Translations under genes and position numbers: made by a program
From: Zeugodacus cucurbitae
Taxonomy: Eukaryota; Arthropoda; Insecta; Diptera; Tephritidae
DNA length: 64,000 nt
Assembly (NCBI RefSeq): GCF_028554725.1
Contig: NC_071669.1
Location: 55,151,001 to 55,215,000, forward strand
Direction of reading: 5' to 3'
Notes under the pieces: model-generated
Seen by the model: the letters and a program-made list of their open reading frames with translations, nothing else
What the model was told of the DNA's origin: nothing
Database searches by the model: none
Shown: in pieces, positions 34,651-46,195 of the stretch
How the letters are laid out: each line of letters opens with the position of its first letter
Numbering within the stretch: the first letter of the stretch is position 1

Positions 34651-34967
34651 CGATAATTAACTAAAAGCTTCCACATAGAAATTGTATAAATGGGGTTCTA
34701 TCTATTATAGATATTCGGGTGCACTATATATATACATTACATATATAATATCATTATATAAGAGATCACACATTAACATAAAAGATACGAATTCATATAA
34801 TTCACATTAAGTTGCTGCAATGAGCGTCGCTTAACAAAATGACCTAACTAATAGCAAATTTTTCCTCTTTAATGTACATGACAGTTATAACGGTGATAGC
34901 AGTTATACACTTTCATTACCGTTAGTTGTAACTTTCAGTTGTTCATTTCACGTTCACTTGACAGATA
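34651..34967 (+). promoter_or_regulatory. Gr-D composite 5' flank
   Basis: The distal part (34653-34835) carries the Gr-A-type blocks TCGATAATTAACTAAA, GGGTGCACTATA, ATAATATCATTATAT and TGCAATGAGCGTCGCTTA. The proximal part (about 34836-34967) carries the module shared with Gr-B and Gr-C, including AATGTACATGACAGTTATAA and CAGTTGTTCATTTCACGTTC. Gr-D therefore keeps the complete flank, of which Gr-A has lost the proximal ~130 bp. Confidence 0.6.
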
Positions 34968-36245
34968 ATGGTGGCGGACTTCTTCACTGTTTGTGCGCGA
35001 TTTTACTATCATCTCTTGTGTTGGCTTCGCTTCACCGATTTGTATTACAATGAGACGCTGAAGCGTGTTGAGTATCAGCCCCGAAATCCTCGGTTACGGC
35101 GTTACATATTTCGTATATATTTTTCGATTTGTGGTGTTTACTCAACGATTCTCCTCGGTAGTCTCTTGGTGGGCATTATATATGGCTTAATAGAGTGCGA
35201 AGAGTTAAGACCAATTGAAGTTGTCAGTTACGCATATGTAGTCATTATAAGATCTGTGTATATTACGATTTTCATTATTATTTCATATCAAGTCCAAAGA
35301 AGGAGGACTAGCAGGTTTTGACAAAACTTGTTCAACATACTTTTCGAAATGGATCGAAAGATCTCAGCGCTGACTGGATGTCCTGCAGTTATGGAGACTC
35401 ATATCAAGTTGTTGCTGTTCCTTAAAATATCACTAATTGTTTGGATTGTAATCATACCTGCACAAAGAATTAGTCTTATGAGTAATATTTTCGCGTTTCC
35501 GGTTTTCGAACTCGCCTATATTGCAAATTATGCGATCATTAGAAAGTTGCTAATTCTCCATAAAGTTTTAAAGAAATGGATTAAGCATCAAGAAGATCAA
35601 TATAGAGTAAAATCTCAATGCACATCAGAATGCAGGATGATGAACAAACCGATGCGTAAGGCAATCTCTTTGTGGGGTCAATCGGGTCAAATGTTAAAGA
35701 ACTATCTGAAATATTTCAACTGGTATGAAAAACTGGTTCTTATGGAGAATATATATTGCGTCTATTTGGCCAGTCAGTTTATTGTGTGCTTATTTTATAA
35801 ACAATATTATAACGGTGCTCTGTTGCCAGATTCTTTAAACCATATTATTAATATGCTCCTTATTGGCATGGTTAATGACACACTGAAGCATGAGGAAGAT
35901 TCTTTGAACGACATATTGATGGTACTGGTCGCCAAATTGTCACAGCAAGCAAGATTGTGCAGCAATTGTCGGAAACTTCTAAAAGCGGTGAGTGGTCTAC
36001 TTGTCTACCTCGAAAACCAGTTCAAATATTTTTCTCTCTTTACACAGATCGATTATCACTTGTGTTGCCGGAATCTGTGTCCCAATGGGATTTATATTTT
36101 TAGAAATTATTGGACCAGAGGATTCGTAATCGATGTTATCCAAAACTTGATGATTTTGGGATTTAATATCACACAGTTTGGCTCAGATGTAGTCTATGTT
36201 TGTAATTATGACCCTGAAACTACGGATATATTATTATTTTCATAG
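34968..36245 (+). pseudogene. Gustatory-receptor-like Gr-D with one in-frame stop
   Basis: Exon 1 34968-35987 (1020 nt, 340 codons as in Gr-A and Gr-B), intron 35988-36047 (60 bp, GTGAGT to CACAG), exon 2 36048-36245 (65 codons plus stop). The intron is a multiple of three without stops, so unspliced reading also stays open. The only defect is TGA at codon 118 (35319-35321), where Gr-B has leucine TTG. Everything before and after aligns, including the cysteine loop and the final ITQF. Closest paralogue by intron and flank is Gr-A. It may be a segregating null allele, a young pseudogene, a stop-readthrough gene or a sequencing error. AATAAA at 36389-36394. Confidence 0.83.
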
Positions 36246-37259
36246 ATATTAAACCAAGGTTACACTACAAGATATTGTATTACACATTATACATAGCTGC
36301 CCTGAGAAATTTGTAAGAATATTTAATGAAATAGTTTATGGCAGCGTTTTTCACTTTTTATAAAACAATTATTATTAAAATTTAATTCAATAAATTGATA
36401 TGGTATAAACTACGCTTTTGAGTTAGCTGGTTGTTTGGCGTTTACGAAGTTCATAGTGATGCTTTTAATGCCTCAGGATGAGGAAAAAACGAGCTGAAAT
36501 CAGCGTGTCTGTCTATCCTGCTGTCCAGATAAGCGATAAGTGGAGATATCTTGCAGAAACTTGGCACACATGTTGCTTGGCATTCTGGAGTAGACAGAGT
36601 ATAACTCGAATATAACAACAGGTTGAATTATCTTAATAAATATAGTGGAAGCAGGTTCTTGTGTATAGACCAATATATACCCAACATACTGATACAATCT
36701 GTATAGGTATTGCTCTAACCCCTATAACCCTAATAAATGACTGGTTGACTTTTTCCTTATTATACTTCCTTTGCAACATTTATACAAATATAAATGAAAA
36801 CCAGAAAGAAACTACTGTAGAACATGTATGTATACTCTCTGCCATTCGAATGGTAATGTGTAAAAAATGCCACTCTGTCAAAATGGTTAACCAATTTACG
36901 GTTTATTGAGTCTGATACGCTTGAATATCGATTTTACATATTCCATAATGGCGGCAGATTAATGCGGCGTTTTATAATTAATTTTCGTCGGTCAATGTGT
37001 GAACAAAAAGTGGAAAAGCGTGGCAATCATTGAAAGTGCAATAAAGTGATGTGGTTAACTCACATTCATATAAACGAGTAAATATTTTATGGCAGCGAGA
37101 GTTATTAATGTCATAGGTCAACAAGCGATAAAGCGTTATTAATATTACTTTCCCCTCCAGAGAGAAGTGGGAAAGAGACGAGGTGGATAAAGACACAGAG
37201 ATAAGCATCTACAGCATCAACTGTCGCCTCCAAGCTGGATAAAAGAGTAGAAGGAGGTG
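36246..37259. other. Spacer, nothing recognised
   Basis: AT-rich DNA between Gr-D and a retrotransposon fragment. Short frames without domains. Confidence 0.4.
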
Positions 37260-38146
37260 TCTTTTCAGCAAAACTAGATACCAGAATCGCCTTCCGACTA
37301 CCAGATTACTGTAGTGTCTTTCAATCGAAGGTTACTACTATTAAAGAAAATCTTTTTTTTTTTTGAGAAAGTAGGTACTTACCACAAGAAACATATTTTT
37401 ATTTGCACAGACAGCCAAGCGACTTTAAAATCGCTAATGTATCTAAGTGTTACTTCGAGACTGGTGAAGCAATGCCTTGAGCTGTTAATCGAGCTATCTT
37501 TTTTCTTTATCATAAATCTCCAATGGGTTCCAGGACATAACGATATTCCAGGTAACTGTGAAGCAGACGAACTTGCCTGCTTGGACACAACATTTCAATT
37601 AGACTGAGACTCCTAACCCGAGAAAGAGGAATATGCATGCCTTTGGCCACTTGCAAACACCTAATCGATAAATATGTTATAGGGTTGGCTGAGTCTCAGT
37701 GGAAGCAATTTCTGACGTGCGCAACAAGCAGCCTAACGTGGCCGGAATGGAACATGGGCCACACTTGCTGTTTATTAAAATTCAATAGGGACGATATAAG
37801 AACTCTGATAGGCGTGGACTAACTGGACAATATTTGATTGGCAGACATGCTTGCAGATTGGCGAGACCATACAGTGATTACCACAGAAGTTGTCAAGATA
37901 TAGAAGAAGAGAAACTGTTCTACATCTTCTATGCGGAAAGCTTTATATAGGAAAAGAATTGCAACTATCGGTCGTGGTTACCTCGACGATATCTCGGAAG
38001 TTGCACAGATAAATCTTTTTGAATGATTTAATTTCATCAAGACCACTGAGTGGTTCAAAGAGGACATGTTAGTGTGAGGGTCCTCCAGCCCCGGTGGTAA
38101 TACAATTGGCCTCCAAAGGCCTAGTTGCGTCGTTTGACATTCTACC
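37260..38146 (+). pseudogene. Degenerate LOA/I-type non-LTR retrotransposon 3' end
   Basis: The frame at 37314-37607 encodes part of an RNase H domain: ICTDSQATLKSL (catalytic Asp strand), LQWVPGHNDIPGNCEADELA (the conserved His-Gly-...-Asp helix). Further C-terminal pieces follow with stops (WPEWNMGHTCCLLKFNRDDI, later TTEWFKED). The 3' end has GGCCTCCAAAGGCCTAG and a short (CTAC)n tail at about 38141-38152. 5'-truncated and dead. RNase H next to a C-terminal cysteine region points to the I/LOA/R1 assemblage. Confidence 0.72.
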
Positions 38147-38169
38147 TACCTACAATTTTAACACAAAAT

Positions 38170-39125
38170 TTTTTAGATTTTTTATTCTCTCGCAACAAAA
38201 GTTGCTAAAGAGAGTATTATAGTTTTGTCCACATAACGGTTGTTTGTAACACCCAAAACTAAACGAGTTAGATATAGGGTTATATATACCAAAGTGATCA
38301 GGGTCTGTCTCTCCGTCCGTCCGTCCGTCTGTCCGTCTGTCCGTCAAGCAAGCTGTAACTTCAAAACCATATCTCAGGAACTACTCGACAGATTTCAATG
38401 AAATTCGGTATATAATATTTTCTTGACACCCTGATGACACTGGTGGAAAGTGGCCGAAATCGGTTCACAACCACGACTACTTTCTCCATAACTCATTTTT
38501 GAATTCCATCTGAATCCTTCACTTTATAATATATACATTAGGAACCAATAATGATAGCGAAATAAAACTTTACACAAATACAGCATATGATCTGTGGCAT
38601 CACTTGTGGAAAAATTGTCGAAAACGGACTATAACTTTTCAAGGCCCCAGATATCGAACATGATAAACTCAACGCCTAAGGTTCAATTTGAACCGAAAAT
38701 ATGGGTAAATCTCTCAGCTAATTTAATGTAATACAGAGGAAATTGTTTTCTTCCAATAGTGTGTCTCTGTTCCAAAAATTATTAAAATCGGATCGCAACA
38801 TCTCCTAGCTCCCATATACCTAATTATAGGTTTTTCAAAAATTAGTAGGGCTTTATTACGCATATATGTATTGGTTAATATGTGATATATCTTAGCAAAA
38901 TTAAGTAAGCGTATAGTATTGGATATAGTGTACCTTGCAGGTGAAATTGAATGAAATCGGTTCAGGAATTACCTCAGCCCTCGTATCTATATATGACTTT
39001 CGTTATTCTATTAAACTTTATGCCGAATTTATGGGCCAAATTTGTGCGTTATCTTAATAAAATTTCTACAATAAATTGCGAGAGTATAAAATGTTCGGTT
39101 ACACCCGAACTTAGCCTTTCCTTCC
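38170..39125 (-). repeat. Family A dispersed repeat, copy 6 (minus, near full length)
   Basis: Left boundary is a hairpin-forming TCTCTCGCAAC / GTTGCTAAAGAGA pair (38184-38212). Then come the CCGTCCGTCCGTCTGTCCG run near 38315, the family interior in reverse order, and a right boundary GCGAGAGTATAAAATG followed by GTTCGGTTACACCCGAAC, which can fold as a hairpin. Contrasting orientation but the same architecture as 24455-25385. Confidence 0.82.
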
Positions 39126-40435
39126 TTGTTTTTATTTAAAAAACAAAAAAGAAATTTCTTCTGGTGTATTTCTAGATTTAAAATTTAAAAATATTTTATT
39201 ATGTAAATTTATTTTTTTTCTTTCTCATAAAAGTACATGTTCATAAATTTTATATTTTTTTTTTATTATTTTATTTAAATGTATGAAATATTATCTCTTC
39301 AGCTCTGTATTGCTCTACCCAAAAAAAACCGCGAGATTAACAGCGAATATTACGCGTGTTACACTCTTACAGAGAAAAACATAAAAATATTAAAAATTTA
39401 TTAACTGCCATTTGGCACAGTGCCGGCGAGTGCACGTTTCTCCCGAGGGTCACTTATATATTCTTTTTCTGTTTTTACAGGTTCTTTATTGTAAAAATTG
39501 CAAAAAAATCCGACCGGCAGACTGCCGCGCAAATATACACTTTTTTATTCATTTTCTTCCTTATTTCATTTCATTTTTGCTTTCGCTTTTATGCGAATTA
39601 TTTCCTTTGCATTTTCTTAATTTATTTTGACGACTTTCATTTTTAAAATTCCGCGGCTTAATATTACTTTTTCCCCCCAATTTGCATGTAAATAAAGTGC
39701 AAAGCGCAATCACAGAGAGAAAAGAGACTTTTAGGTCATTTAACCCTTCAGATTTTAATTACACAAATTGTCAACAAGCGGCGAGCGGTGAACGCAGTGT
39801 GGTGAGTGTACATTTCAACTATTAACAGCGCATGAAATGAACAATTGCAAATGAGTAGCTGAAGAAGGTTGCTAATAAGTGAATTGTATTTAAATTTTAT
39901 TCAAATTTGACTTTATTTGCTCACTTTAAGCTTGAATTGAGTAAGTAAGTGTAGCAATTAGTTGGAATCAGACAACATGAGGTCATTTGGACTGTAAGAA
40001 GTACATATAGAAGCGTGGAGAGAAAAAATAAAAATAGATATTCGAAACGCCCTTTCAAATTTCAATGCTTTCACTTCCTCCATACTCTGGTTTCTAGGAC
40101 AGCTCAAACCAAAACATAAATAGTTTGACTTTTGCATTATTGTGAAGTAAATTTTCAACTTAATACGGAATATAGTTTAAGGAACAGATAATTCCTCCTT
40201 AAATTGGAAATCTAGCATGACATTATATTTATTGCCATCAATAGGGCATCCATTCACTTCTAGAACAGAGATGATCTTCCAGTAGATGAAATTACATAGA
40301 TTTTAATCAGGTATTGAATTCCAAATGATCACATCAAGACATCACCCGCGTTGAAGTAATACAACTGTCGTCGATTGACTCGAATCAACGCTAACTCAAT
40401 CACTATCGCATTGACTAATATTCACATAGTCTGAC
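39126..40435. other. Spacer, nothing recognised
   Basis: AT-rich DNA. Two overlapping plus frames near 39356-39646 are Phe-rich translations of T-rich DNA. Confidence 0.4.
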
Positions 40436-40615
40436 ATGAAACTTTCAGAATCACCACGATTAGACGAAATTATGGAAACGGAAGCGATTGAATCGATTGA
40501 AACCGATCGCAACGAAGCACGACAAATAGCCAAAAATAACATTTCTGAAATTCAAGAAGAAGATCGTCGAAGTTATAATCGTAAACGCAAGAAAAATGTA
40601 ATGTTTCTTGTCATA
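40436..40615 (+). pseudogene. Possible Ty3/gypsy integrase-linker relic
   Basis: A 66-codon frame contains ETDRNEARQIAKNNISEIQE followed by EDRRSYNRKRKKN. This resembles the charged segment after the integrase core in gypsy-type polyproteins, which normally leads to a GDLV motif. That motif is absent here, as the frame passes into unrelated sequence. The match is from memory of family pattern and is tentative. Confidence 0.35.
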
Positions 40616-40669
40616 ATTACTTGGTTGGAATTTTAATTGACATTGTTATTAAGTGACTGTAAGTTATAT

Positions 40670-41089
40670 CCTTTTCACACAGCCAATTGATCGATTAAAA
40701 TTTTGATCGAAAAACCAGTTTTTGACCTTCATACAGCCGGCTATTCTATAACCGATCAGCTGTTATACATTTTTTTTTTGTTTTTCATAAGAAGTTGGTA
40801 AGTTTCATCAGCTGATTGCTATTTTTAGCAGCGACATCTACCGTCGTGTAGCGTGAACAACAACTCGCAGACAAAGTACTTATATATAATTACAAATACG
40901 GCCTTTGTCGCAGAGTTGCATTTCCTTTTCAAGTCGTTTAGAATTCAATTAAAATTTATGTAGATTTTTATTTTTTATGATAAATCGAGCTTAATCAGCG
41001 TTTTAATCGAGCAGAGGCCAGTTAATTGATCAATTAGCTCCGGTGTCAAAGGCTAGATTTCTTTGGCACCTCTGCTCTATATGAAAAGG
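40670..41089. mobile_element. TIR element (CCTTTTCACACA family), uninterrupted copy
   Basis: Begins CCTTTTCACACAGCCA, ends near GAAAAGG (41083-41089), and matches the 20323-21457 element in inverted orientation through GATCAGCTG, AGCGACATCTACC and CGCAGAGTTGCATTTCC. It lacks the insert seen in that copy and so serves as its empty site. Another partial end lies at 56283-56320. Confidence 0.65.
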
Positions 41090-42754
41090 CAAGGTGAATA
41101 CTAATAGAGTTAGTGGCTTTTTAAACCGCTCTTAATTTAGTCAATTAGTAAATTGAAACACAATTATTGTACTCAATTTGCTAATTGACTCAATTTGTTT
41201 TAAATTTGTATAATAAAACGGAAACGAGCCAAGACGGAAGGTAAATAAGTAAATTAGTGAAACCATAGAAAATAAGTAGACTAATAGACGTTAATTGAGT
41301 CAACAATGACAATGTTCTCAGAATGCAATCTATTCGATTTTTAAATGACAAAGATTTAGGATGGAAAATTTCACTTTAGATATTGAATTTTGTTTAATAT
41401 TGTATTATACATTTTTCTGCAAAAAGCACCGGGAATAGAGTTCTCATTTTAACTCGATTGCCTTTCAATTAGTTCAATATTAATTTTAACGAGTATTTTT
41501 CTGTACAATAATTTCTGTACAATTTGTTAATTATTATGTTTCTCATTTGGGGAAACAATTAACAATACAATATGTTGATAATCTAGCTTTCCATAAATCT
41601 TTTAAATAATGTGATGAGCTTATTTCGTGCCATTACAAACAAATCTTCTCTGGCAGTGGGTAGCTGCCCCAGTGACCTAACCTACGCGACTATAACTCAG
41701 TCACAACTTTTTCAAATTTATTTGCCCCACAATTTGTCTTAAAAAAACATAAAAATAAACAATTAAGCAAACATTAATTTAGTGCATTTTATTCACCTGC
41801 CAATTTATGCTGACAATTTTAGTACTCTCGTCTCACCCGCTCTCTCTTGCATTTTGTTGTATGTAGTTTTTAAGTTATTTTTAAACGCATAAAAGCCATT
41901 CAAACGCTACTTTATGGTTAATAAAATAGCGCATATTGCCAACAATAAAAATAAAGTCTGTACAATATTAGCCCACTATACTTGTTCCAATGCGAATATG
42001 ACATGCCACATCATTGTTATTATTATTATTATTGTTGTAGCTGCAGCAACAGAGTGTGGGTGTGTGCCGGTGTAAATAAAAATACGTACAGTGTTCGCTC
42101 AAGTAATAAGCAAAAAGAAAGTTGTATGATCCTACTGTGTATGTGTGTATGTATGTTTGTCTTGTTTTGTATATCTGAACTTGCAACAATTTTCTCCAAA
42201 GCCAAATGTGTTTGCTCGCTACTTTTCTTTTTGGCGGATCGTGCAATTTCTGTGTTTATCTTAATAAATTTACAGTTGCTGTCTGGCACAAATATTGCTG
42301 GATTCATATAAATATGAATATTGTCTATCTGCATATGTATGTATGTTTGTATGTTTGTAAAGATTTATATTTATAGCATATGTATATGCAGGTTTAGTCA
42401 TTAGTTGGCACACAAAAGGCTAAACATCTGATTTTACAAGCACCTCAGCGCTGGAAATAGTCGAATGTATATATAGCGAGGGTATAATTAGGCGCATTAG
42501 GGAGGTTCGATTTTTTTATTTCAATAAAAAAAAATATTTTACAATGTAATAATTTTTAAAACTAATTTATTTTGAATTCACTGAAAATATATATTTAAAA
42601 AAATCACTACAATTTTCAAATATACTATTTATTTATATTTAAAGTTTTTTTTATTTCATTGTTAATCATTTGGCTTATTATCTTTGCCTTTTCTTCCTAT
42701 ATACATTGTTCTCGTACACTGAGGGTCATGAATTACAAAAAAAGCACTTAAAAA
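41090..42754. other. Spacer with simple repeats
   Basis: Includes a (TTA)n tract near 42015-42035 and GTATGTATGTTTGTATG near 42335-42350. The overlapping frames at 41968-42334 come from these and have no domain. Confidence 0.45.
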
Positions 42755-42880
42755 AGTTGCCACCTATTTTAAATTTTACCTAAAAACATTATAGAATAAA
42801 CCAGAACAAGAATATAAGTCTCAAAATAAAAGAATTTATGCAGTTTGTCGATTGAAATTATTTTTAAAGGGTTGCCACCT
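42755..42880 (+). repeat. Phased GTTGCCACCT motif cluster 2 (two copies)
   Basis: AGTTGCCACCTATTTTAAA at 42755 and GGGTTGCCACCTCTTC at 42869, 114 bp apart. A third, GTTGCCACCGTTTTAAA, lies at 44180 beyond a retrotransposon inserted into the array. Confidence 0.55.
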
Positions 42881-42884
42881 CTTC

Positions 42885-44100
42885 TGTAGATAGATGATGA
42901 TGAGGAAAGTACCACGACCAGTGGTCTATTGTGCCCTCTCCATGCCTACAACGACTCCATTAGTCTCAGCACCCTGACAAATTCCAGGCTGGTACTTGGA
43001 GTAAGGGAGACGATGCACCCCGCTGTTGGGATGGTATGTCCCAAAATTTTTCTCCTGCTCCTGTGAAGCGCTACACATTCCAGTAGTATATGTAGGGGAG
43101 TTGCATCCTCCATGTCACAGAAGCGGCAGGACTGCGACGAGACCAAGCCCAGAATATGAAGGTGTTTTCTGAGCTTGCAGTGGCCCGTGTATATACCCAA
43201 CAATACCCTTAGTTTGCTCCTTGAGAGGTTTATTAAGCACTTAAATGTTTTGGTATTATAACCTCCCAATGGGCATTTTGATTGGCGCAATCCAGCTGAC
43301 TGGCACTAATGCTTCTCCCTATCCCTTCTTTCTTCTAAGCGGAACATGTCCCGGATTGTATAGGGACCCACTGCCAGAAAAGGTTCTGGACCAGTCGATA
43401 TAGTTGCAGCAGCTGTACGAGCTAGCTCGTCTGTAATTTGGTTCCCTTCTATCCCTTTATGACCCAGATGAGGTGAACTCTATTATACGTTGATAGGTAG
43501 TTAATTCTATCTACACACTCTCTGACCAAGCGGGACTTCGTTTCATATGATGAACACGCTTTTAGAGCAGCTTGGTTGTCGCTCATGATGGCAATTCGCT
43601 CGATATGGTACCTGCGCTGGATATTTATCTCAGCGCACCTGTTTATTGCATAAACTTCAGCCTGGAAAATGCTTGGAAAAAACCCATTGGCACAGAAAGT
43701 TTGATGCGAGGACCTGCTATGCATGAACATATGCCTTCGGACGTCTTGGATCCGTCAGTGTACCAGTGCAGCGAGTCGCTTTTCAATAACGCCTCAAATG
43801 CCCGACTGTTTCAGTCGCCTATTTTTCCTAAGATGATCGCAAATCTCCTGGTAAAATTTGTCTCTCTGACGGTATCGTCCCTAGGAAGGAGGATTAGAGG
43901 AAGCCTCTCGCCGATCTACATCATGTTCCTGGATGATATCACTTTTCCTTTTCCATAACTCTCCGCTGTCATTTGCAGAATGGTTTGATTGGCACAGTGT
44001 TTGATCACTATGTGCAGTGGAATGAGGTTAAAGATTGCCTCCATCGCCGCTGTGGGGCATGTCCTCATCTCTCCGTACACGCATTCTCTTAATACTAGTT
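42885..44100 (-). pseudogene. 5'-truncated LOA/I-type non-LTR retrotransposon
   Basis: On the minus strand an RNase H domain reads YTDGSKTSEG, then FQAEVYAIN and SDNQAALKA (three catalytic acidic positions). The His helix (HKGIEGNQITDELART) is displaced by a ~5-nt deletion. The C-terminal region (43290-42946) has a C-x2-C-x8-H-x4-C knuckle (CRFCDMEDATPLHILLEC). The 3' end is a short (ATC)n tail at 42892-42903. The element interrupts the GTTGCC motif array. Truncated and frameshifted, so inactive. Confidence 0.78.
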
Positions 44101-45369
44101 TATAGTTTTAAATTGCACAATTTTATTCAGAATTACAAAATTAGGTATACAATTAAACAAATTTAGAGAAGTTTTCAAAGTTGCCACCGTTTTAAAAAAA
44201 ATTAAAAAATAAAAATGCAGAAGAATTTAGAATTCATAAATCATACAAATTTTTTCATTAATTATTGAACATAGACACATGCAACCAGAAATTCGACAAA
44301 GCAAAACTTTTTTGAAAAATTAAAATTTTTAATTAAAAATGCTTCACTTTATTTTATCAAAAAAAAAAATTGCAAAAAGTATAAATAGAATTATATAAAC
44401 TTAAAAAACAAAAGAATTGAAATTAGCAAAAAATTGAAATTTCAAGAAAAATTATTTTCGAAAAAAAATTAAGGACACCCCTAACTTGCACAAATTATCA
44501 CGCTTCCACCTCGCCACATGCAAAATAGAATATACAAACACGCATACGCCTAGTAGCACGCCCGAAATCAATCACTCAGCACGACACAACTAATAAAGGG
44601 TGCACAGCGTTGCCAATAGTTTTCAATTTGACTACAAACCGAAGAAATACACACAAATATAATTGCGTAAGCAGCAACAGATGGATGCAGTCGAAGTTCT
44701 TTAGGCTGTTGCTAGCGACGAACCAGCCATCCAAGCAGCAAAGCACAGCCACTTTCTCCGCGCAAAAGCGTGTGTGCTTTGTGGAACGTCCGCCGCCATC
44801 ACCACCGGCAGTGACGTCAGTTTTTATTTTCTTGTTTTTTTTTTTTTTTGCTTTTTTTTAGCTTTCTGCAGGCCAATCAAAATAAATTTATGGCTAACAA
44901 ATTTCTAAATGTTTTGATCTTTCCGATCTTTCAGCGTTCACCATTTAGACGCGTTACTCCTACAATGCACGCTAAGCATGAGGCGCACTTGAATTGAGTG
45001 TTAAGTGATGCGAAAGCATTTTGTTTATTGACAAAAGTATCGCGAATAAAAATATGCAAACAAACACACATACATGCCATACATACAAGCATATATTCAA
45101 GTTGGCAATAAAAGCTACGTACTTAATAGAGAAATAGTAAAATACGGCAGCTTTTTCCTGTACATACATATATGTGCTTTTATTAGCCACGGTATGATTG
45201 ATTGATTGCACCGATTTTAGAATGATATTACTAAAATGTGGTAAATAGTTTTGGAAAACAAGCAATTACTATAAATATGCGGCAGAATGAAATTTGAGCT
45301 CGAAAATTAGTAGACACTAAGACTTAACTTGGAGTAATTTTACGTAAAATAAAAATAAAAAAATATTTT
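44101..45369. other. Spacer, nothing recognised
   Basis: AT-rich DNA with a GTTGCCACC motif at 44180 and poly-T near 44835. No exon recognised. Confidence 0.4.
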
Positions 45370-46195
45370 AAACTGATTTATATTTAGCGTAATTTAATTA
45401 ATTTTATCTGAAGTTACGGCAACTTAACGTAACGTTACGTAACTTAACTTAACGTAACATAACTTAAAGTAACATAAATTTATTTTAATCTGATTTATAT
45501 TTAGGATAGTGTAATGCGATATATCTCACGTTACGTAAAATTAACATAACGTAACGTAAATTAACATCACTTAACGTAACTTAACATAACATGACTTACT
45601 GACTGACGTAAAAAAAGGTATTTTAAAGTGATTTATATTTAGCGTAATGTTATTCTCTGCATATTACGTTACGTCCACTTTACATAACGTAACGTAACAA
45701 AACTTAACCTAAATTAAAGTAACATAAACTTATTTTTAACTAACTTATATTTAATGCAATGTTATTCTCTACATCTGACGTTATGTCAACTTAACATAAC
45801 GTAACGTAACTTAACATAACTTAAAGTAACATAACATAAAGTAACATACATTTATTTTAATCTGATTTATATTTAGCGTAATGAATTGCGATATATCTTA
45901 CGTTACGTCAACTTAACACAACGTAACGTAACATAACAGAACATGAAGAAAAATAAAAGTAGTTTAAATTAATTTATATTTAGCCTAATGTAATTTGTCA
46001 TATCTTACGTTACGTCAACTTAACCAAACGTAACTTTACTCAAAGTAACGTAACATAACTTAACGTAACGTAACATAAAATTATTTTAAAATAAATTATT
46101 ATATATTTAGCGTAATGTGATTCTTTACATCTTACTTTTCGTCAGCTTAACATAACGTAACGTGACTTAACTTAACGTAACGTAACATAACCTTA
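45370..46195 (+). repeat. ~118-bp satellite built on CGTAA pentamers
   Basis: Seven diverged units each start with a TGATTTATATTTAGCGTAAT-like block (45367, 45489, 45629, 45738, 45860, 45967, 46090; spacings 107-140 bp). This is followed by a TTACGTTACGTCAACTTAAC block and a run of CGTAA, CATAA and CTTAA pentamers. It is thus a tandem repeat inside a tandem repeat. No coding capacity. Confidence 0.85.

Noticed and set aside
35328..36245. 305-codon frame as an independent gene
   Set aside because: It is the continuation of Gr-D after the in-frame TGA at 35319-35321, in the same frame and matching its paralogues.
40436..40636. 66-codon charged frame as a host gene
   Set aside because: More like a degraded piece of a gypsy-type polyprotein. 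It lacks splice context and runs into unrelated sequence.
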